Positions 60,475 through 64,000 of a stretch of DNA of 64,000 bases are shown one piece after another. Position 1 is the first letter of the stretch; each line of letters begins with the position of its first letter. Origin of the DNA: Chionoecetes opilio (Eukaryota; Arthropoda; Malacostraca; Decapoda; Majidae); NCBI GenBank assembly GCA_016584305.1, contig JACEEZ010000047.1, forward strand, positions 69,419 to 133,418, given 5' to 3'. The notes below the pieces were generated by a model. It saw only the letters and a list, made by a program, of their open reading frames with translations. It was not told the origin of the DNA and did not search any database. Made by a program: the position numbers and the translations under genes.

Positions 60475-61205
60475 ACCAAACCAACCTTTAACCAAAGTTA
60501 CCAAACCAAACCCCAAACCAAACCCTAACCTAACCCAAGTTACCTAACAAAACCCCTTAACCACAAAGAACCCAACAAAACCTAACCTTGACCACAAAGA
60601 AAATAACAAACCCAACCTTCCACAAAGTATACCTAACCCAACCCAAACCCTTAACCACAAAGTACCTAACCTAACCTAACCAAAACCCACAAAGATACCT
60701 AACCTCCAAACCCAAACAAAGTAACCTAACCAACCTAGCCAACCCTTAACCCAAAAAGTATACCAAACCCTAACCTTTAAACCAAAAAAGTATACCAAAA
60801 TAACTAACCAACCAAACCCTTTAACCACAAAGATACAAACCAACCAACCTTAACCAAAGTATACCTAACCAAACCCTTTAACACAAAGTATACCTAACCT
60901 AACCTAACTTAACCACAAAGTATCCCTAGCCAAACCCCAAACCCTTTAAACCCACAAAGTTCCCTAACCTAGCCAAACCTAAAAAACCACAAAGAAACCA
61001 ACCCAAAACCTAACCTTAACCCAAAAAGTTACCAAACCCTAACCAAACCCTTTAACCACAAAGTATCCAAACCCAACCCTAACCTTAACACAAAGTATAC
61101 CTAACCAAACCTTTAAAACCACAAAGTATACTAACAAACCCAACCTTAACCAAAAGTATACCTAACCTAACCAAACCCTTAACCCAAAAAGTATCCCTAC
61201 CAACC
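60475..61205. repeat. ~29-bp satellite containing CCTAACCTAACC
   Basis: About 25 degenerate units of the form CCTAACCTTAACCACAAAGTATA, many with two or three consecutive CCTAA. CCTAA is the complement of the arthropod telomeric TTAGG. The units alternate with ACCACAAAGTATA, so this is a satellite with telomere-like words, not a telomere. It lies between the two GT-rich blocks. Confidence 0.85.
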
Positions 61206-61377
61206 AAAACTGGACTTAAAATTTTTTGAGGCACCCATTTTTCATAGGGTCGGGGGGTTTAAAACCAAGGCTGAGCGCACGCTGGAACCTTTCAGAGTGA
61301 AGTATAAAAGCATACAATACGTCGGTAGTTCATTTCAGTAAAGCCGGAAGGATGAGTTTCCAAAATATTTCCCAAAG

Positions 61378-61612
61378 GGGGTGTGTGGGAAGGGGTCGGT
61401 GTGAGGGTTGTGTAGGAAGGAAAGGTTGTGCAGGCGTGTGTGGGGGGGGAGGCGGGGTGGGAAGGGGGGGGGGGGGTCGGTGTCGGCTGGGGGGGAAGGG
61501 GCCGGGAAGGGGGGTTGGGGGGCGGAGGGGTGAGTGTGGGGGAAAGGGGTGGGGTGCAAGGGTGTTGTGGGAAGGGGTCGGTGTGCAGGGGTGTGTGGGA
61601 AGGAAGCATGCT
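61378..61612. repeat. GT/GC-rich minisatellite, block 2
   Basis: Same unit type as 59965-60312 and in the same orientation, so the satellite is bracketed by direct blocks. Confidence 0.8.
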
Positions 61613-62195
61613 CACCCATAAAAAGGGTGCATGAGTGGCATATAGCAAAAAAAATTTTTATCAAAAAAACACCCAAATTTTCAAGACTATTATTTTATCT
61701 TTGTGTTACGTCCTCTGACAGCGGGGAAATGAGCCTCCCTAATGGGGCGTCACGGGCCTGAGCTCTGCAAATTTGAGTGCGTTTTGAGAACTCGGGGAAT
61801 TTTAGATTTTTATTTCGGATTTTTTAAAAACGGCTGACTGGATACAAAAAAATGACGGTATTGTTTATATATCGCAATGGCTATGTTTGACTGATTAAAT
61901 CAGGAAAAGTGAAAAAGGTCTGGACGACTATTTAAATATTTTTTCATGTATATTGTGGGATTAAAATTTTGGGCGAGTCACACTGTTTCTAAGACGTATG
62001 ATGCGTCTGGCAAACCTTGTCAAAATCAAAAAGCAATGCCTTGGAAAAACAAGAAAAAAATGCCGAAATGGCTTGTTGCGCGACAATGTAGGTTTTAATT
62101 TTGGGGGGGGACACGCCGCGGCGGGGAGTGGGGGGGGGGGGGGGAGATTGTGGGGGGGCGATTGATCAAAACATCGACTTCAGCGTCGATGGTGG

Positions 62196-63070
62196 TGGAT
62201 ATAGCACTATTGTATGAAATGAGTGTAGATTATCTAAGGGTGCCTTCTTAAAAGGACCTTTAAAACCAATTTGGGAAGAGGGTAAAGGGATTTCCCGCCA
62301 GGGATGTGCCGGGCCTCGCGGTTGCCAGGGGGGATGGGGGCCCGGGTAGGGTTACGTTTAGTGTACGACTCCGGATTTAATACAAACACCCACAGTTTTC
62401 AATCACTTATTCGACTGCATAAGGGAGGGCCAAGTGGCCCCCCGACAATGGTGGCACGATAAAACAAACCTACGTCTTCGAGTGGGGTTTAAATTTGAAA
62501 AAGACAGAAAAAAAAAACCGGGTTGGGGGGCCCCCCATTGTGTTTTGAGAGCGCAAACCCAGCCGTTTTGTGTTTTTGAAATCCACTTATCGACATCAAG
62601 TTGCTCTGCAGACACGTCAAATTTCTCTCTACAAGACTTATCGAATGCTCAACGCCAAGATCCTGTGTGGTCAAAAGGGATTTATGCACTAGAGTCTGGA
62701 GATGAATCTTTATTGCTTAAATTGTCAGTTCCACTTCTACAGTTTTCAATAGTTGAGGAAGTTCTTTGTCGTAAGGTCACTATGGACGAGAACACGGTTA
62801 CTCAACTAGTTATTCCTACCAGTCTAGTGGAAACTGCTTTAAAAATCATTCACGACATGCCTCAAGCAGGACATCCAGGTGGAGACAGAACCTTGTCCGC
62901 TGCACGTCGTAAGTTTTTTTGGGCCCCTACCATGCGCATCGATGCAGAGAAAACATGAAACCCAAATTGTCGTTCATGTGCACAAACCAAGGGTAATACG
63001 AAAACTGCTCCTATCCTTGAATATCCTTTACCTGAGTCGTCCTTTGACACCGTAGGCATCGACTTATTGC
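62196..63070 (+). pseudogene. Ty3/gypsy integrase N-terminal fragment
   Basis: The frame 62434-62955 ends in the integrase zinc-binding region: LVIPTSLVETALKIIHDMPQ, AGHPGGDRTLSAARRKFFW and MRIDAEK. After a stop and a +1 shift it continues CRSCAQTKGNTKTAP, ILEYPLPESSFDTVGIDLLQ, the linker into the catalytic core. The HHCC ligands H (IIHDM), H (AGHPG), C and C (CRSC) are present. It stops abruptly at 63070, where the host element resumes. No LTR or other Pol domain is present, so it is a fragment inserted or joined inside the 880-bp-family element. It is related to, but not the same as, the copy at 20.3 kb. Confidence 0.8.
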
Positions 63071-63764
63071 AGCTCATTGCACTTCCAGGCTTCCTATCTG
63101 ATTGATACACAATAATAACAGGAAAATATGACTGCCTAGGTATAGATAGCTTCTAAACATTCGTTATTGACTATATAATATCATAGAGTAGCATTTACCT
63201 CGCCTCCTCAACTATAACCTTGGTTATTTGGTTATATACAATGTTTTACAGAATCAGGCTTCTATACAATACATATAGAAGAAAAAACGTTCTTAATATT
63301 ATACTTTTGTGTTTTAAGTGCAGTGGAATAAGCCCATATTTTGTTTTCCAGTAGACCAACTTATTATCAAAAAAGTGAGTTAAAACTGCCAGCGATCCCT
63401 GGCATTTCGAGTTCCCGATCTCTCTAATTGGTAGAGTGGTGATTTGTCCCCCCCCCCCCCCTTGTAAGGGAGATATTGTCCGCTCATCAAAGGGGGTACG
63501 TAGGGATGTGTATATATTGTTGTAGTGGTGGTGGGTATTAGTTAGGTAATTTGAGTAAATGATAAGTACTGGGAATAATAATAAATTAACATTCCCAGTA
63601 ATATTAAGCATTTGCACCTTGGTTGGGGCAGCCGGTGATTGGCCGCCGCCCATTAGATCCAACCCACCTGGAATTGTACACGTGGCTGGGTTTTTGGTAG
63701 CGGTCCTGGCCGCCCACCGGGGTGTCAGTACACTTCCAGACCTACGTGAGGATAACATCTCTTA

Positions 63765-64000
63765 TCTATAATAATATAAGCGAAAGTGTGTCTGTTGTCG
63801 TGTCCGCGAGGTGCCGCCCCAGTGGCGCATCCCCTCTGGCACAGTTTTGGAACCGGTCAGCAGGGAAGGTTTTAAGCCCTTATAGGATGTCCATCACAGA
63901 TTACAGCCTATAGCGATATTGTGAAAAAGTGGGTTGCGAAATTTAGGAAACTTTGATTAGGTGAGGTGTGGGGAGGAAGGGGGGGGTGGGTAAAGGGTGT
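63765..64000 (+). mobile_element. 5' part of a further Helitron, running off the window
   Basis: Starts TCTATAATAATATAAGCG after host CTCTTA and continues with the family sequence (GTGTGTCTGTTGTCGTGTCC, CACAGTTTTGGAACC) to the GGTGAGGTG minisatellite at the window end. The empty site is at 39309/39310. Confidence 0.82.

Larger units (their letters stand above)
59619..61930. mobile_element. TTAA-flanked transposon with AGTAGTCGTCCAGACC ends, ~2.3 kb
   Basis: The left end AGTAGTCGTCCAGACCC and the right end reversed ATAGTCGTCCAGACC are inverted repeats. TTAA lies outside both (59615-59618; 61932-61935). The uninterrupted target (CTTAATATATTTTTAACATG) is seen at about 24748-24767. A third end of the family is at 34728. 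TTAA targeting suggests a piggyBac- or Kolobok-type element. The interior holds two GT-rich minisatellite blocks and a satellite. I see no transposase, but the sequence is noisy. Confidence 0.75.
59349..63425 (+). mobile_element. Second copy of the 880-bp element, enlarged by two insertions
   Basis: Outer parts (59349-59612, 61933-62195, 63071-63425) are collinear with 24492-25371. AATT lies on both sides, and the empty site is at 39642-39645. The last part (63071-63425) is clean and about 95% identical to 25016-25371; the first parts are noisy. The TTAA-flanked element and the gypsy fragment interrupt it at points that are continuous at 24750 and 25014. Confidence 0.82.
49550..63770 (-). repeat. 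Right arm of the large inverted duplication
   Basis: Reverse complement of 39290-46000, enlarged by insertions. These are a repeat copy (50316-52790), a Helitron (53914-54556), an unclassified 2.35-kb segment (55240-57597), a composite 880-bp-family element (59349-63425) and the Helitron starting at 63765. The arm lacks the Harbinger-like/P-like insertion of the left arm. Sequence quality is poor from about 50.3 to 62.5 kb. Confidence 0.85.

Noticed and set aside
60475..61205. Telomere
   Set aside because: CCTAA words alternate with a non-telomeric 13-mer, the array is interstitial and it lies inside a transposon.

Overview
The window looks like repeat-rich nuclear DNA of an arthropod, most likely a decapod crustacean. 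Evidence for this is the very dense GA/CT, GT, TA and TAA microsatellites, Jockey- and I-type LINEs, tRNA-derived SINEs, Helitrons, and an embedded CCTAA (TTAGG-type) satellite. I see no convincing intact host gene. Almost everything recognisable is a transposable element, a relic of one, or a tandem or palindromic repeat. Several elements can be delimited exactly because a related copy in the window preserves the empty target site.

Layout. 0-9 kb: poorly resolved sequence with a LINE 3' fragment inside one arm of an inverted repeat, a 2.7-kb A/T homopolymer block, and copy 1 of a 1.9-kb repeat. 9-16.6 kb: minisatellites, a foldback MITE, two LINE relics broken at the same codon region, a SINE and TA tracts. 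17.1-18.9 kb: a complete 1765-bp DNA transposon (3-bp TAA duplication, CACTGGGGAACAA ends) with a frameshifted DDE-like gene. 20.3-21.4 kb: a decayed Ty3/gypsy pol. 22 kb: a palindromic TGCACC array. 24.5-25.4 kb: an 880-bp element with ~52-bp terminal inverted repeats. 26-31.9 kb: an almost full-length Jockey-clade LINE on the minus strand. 32.4-32.9 kb: three copies of a two-hairpin module with compensatory stem changes. 33.4-37.8 kb: promoter-like repeats and GA-linked 57-bp units, ending in a 45-bp perfect palindrome joined to an I-clade LINE fragment.

39.3-63.8 kb is one large inverted duplication. The left arm (about 39.3-46.0 kb) is clean. The right arm (about 49.55-63.77 kb) is noisy and enlarged by insertions. 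Between them lie two exact-period 1501-bp tandem units. The left arm carries a 2009-bp PIF/Harbinger-like element that contains a 1276-bp P-element-like transposon. The latter has an 8-bp target duplication, 28-bp inverted ends and a THAP-domain first exon. The right arm lacks these but carries two private Helitrons, a second copy of the 880-bp element with a TTAA-flanked element and a gypsy fragment nested inside it, another repeat copy and an unclassified 2.35-kb insertion. The arms therefore diverged before these insertions, or they represent two haplotypes joined in inverted orientation.

Caution. About 0-9 kb and 50-62.5 kb show long homopolymer runs and stretched copies of sequences that are clean elsewhere in the window. 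This looks like unpolished long-read consensus, so reading frames there cannot be judged. There is one undetermined base at 711.
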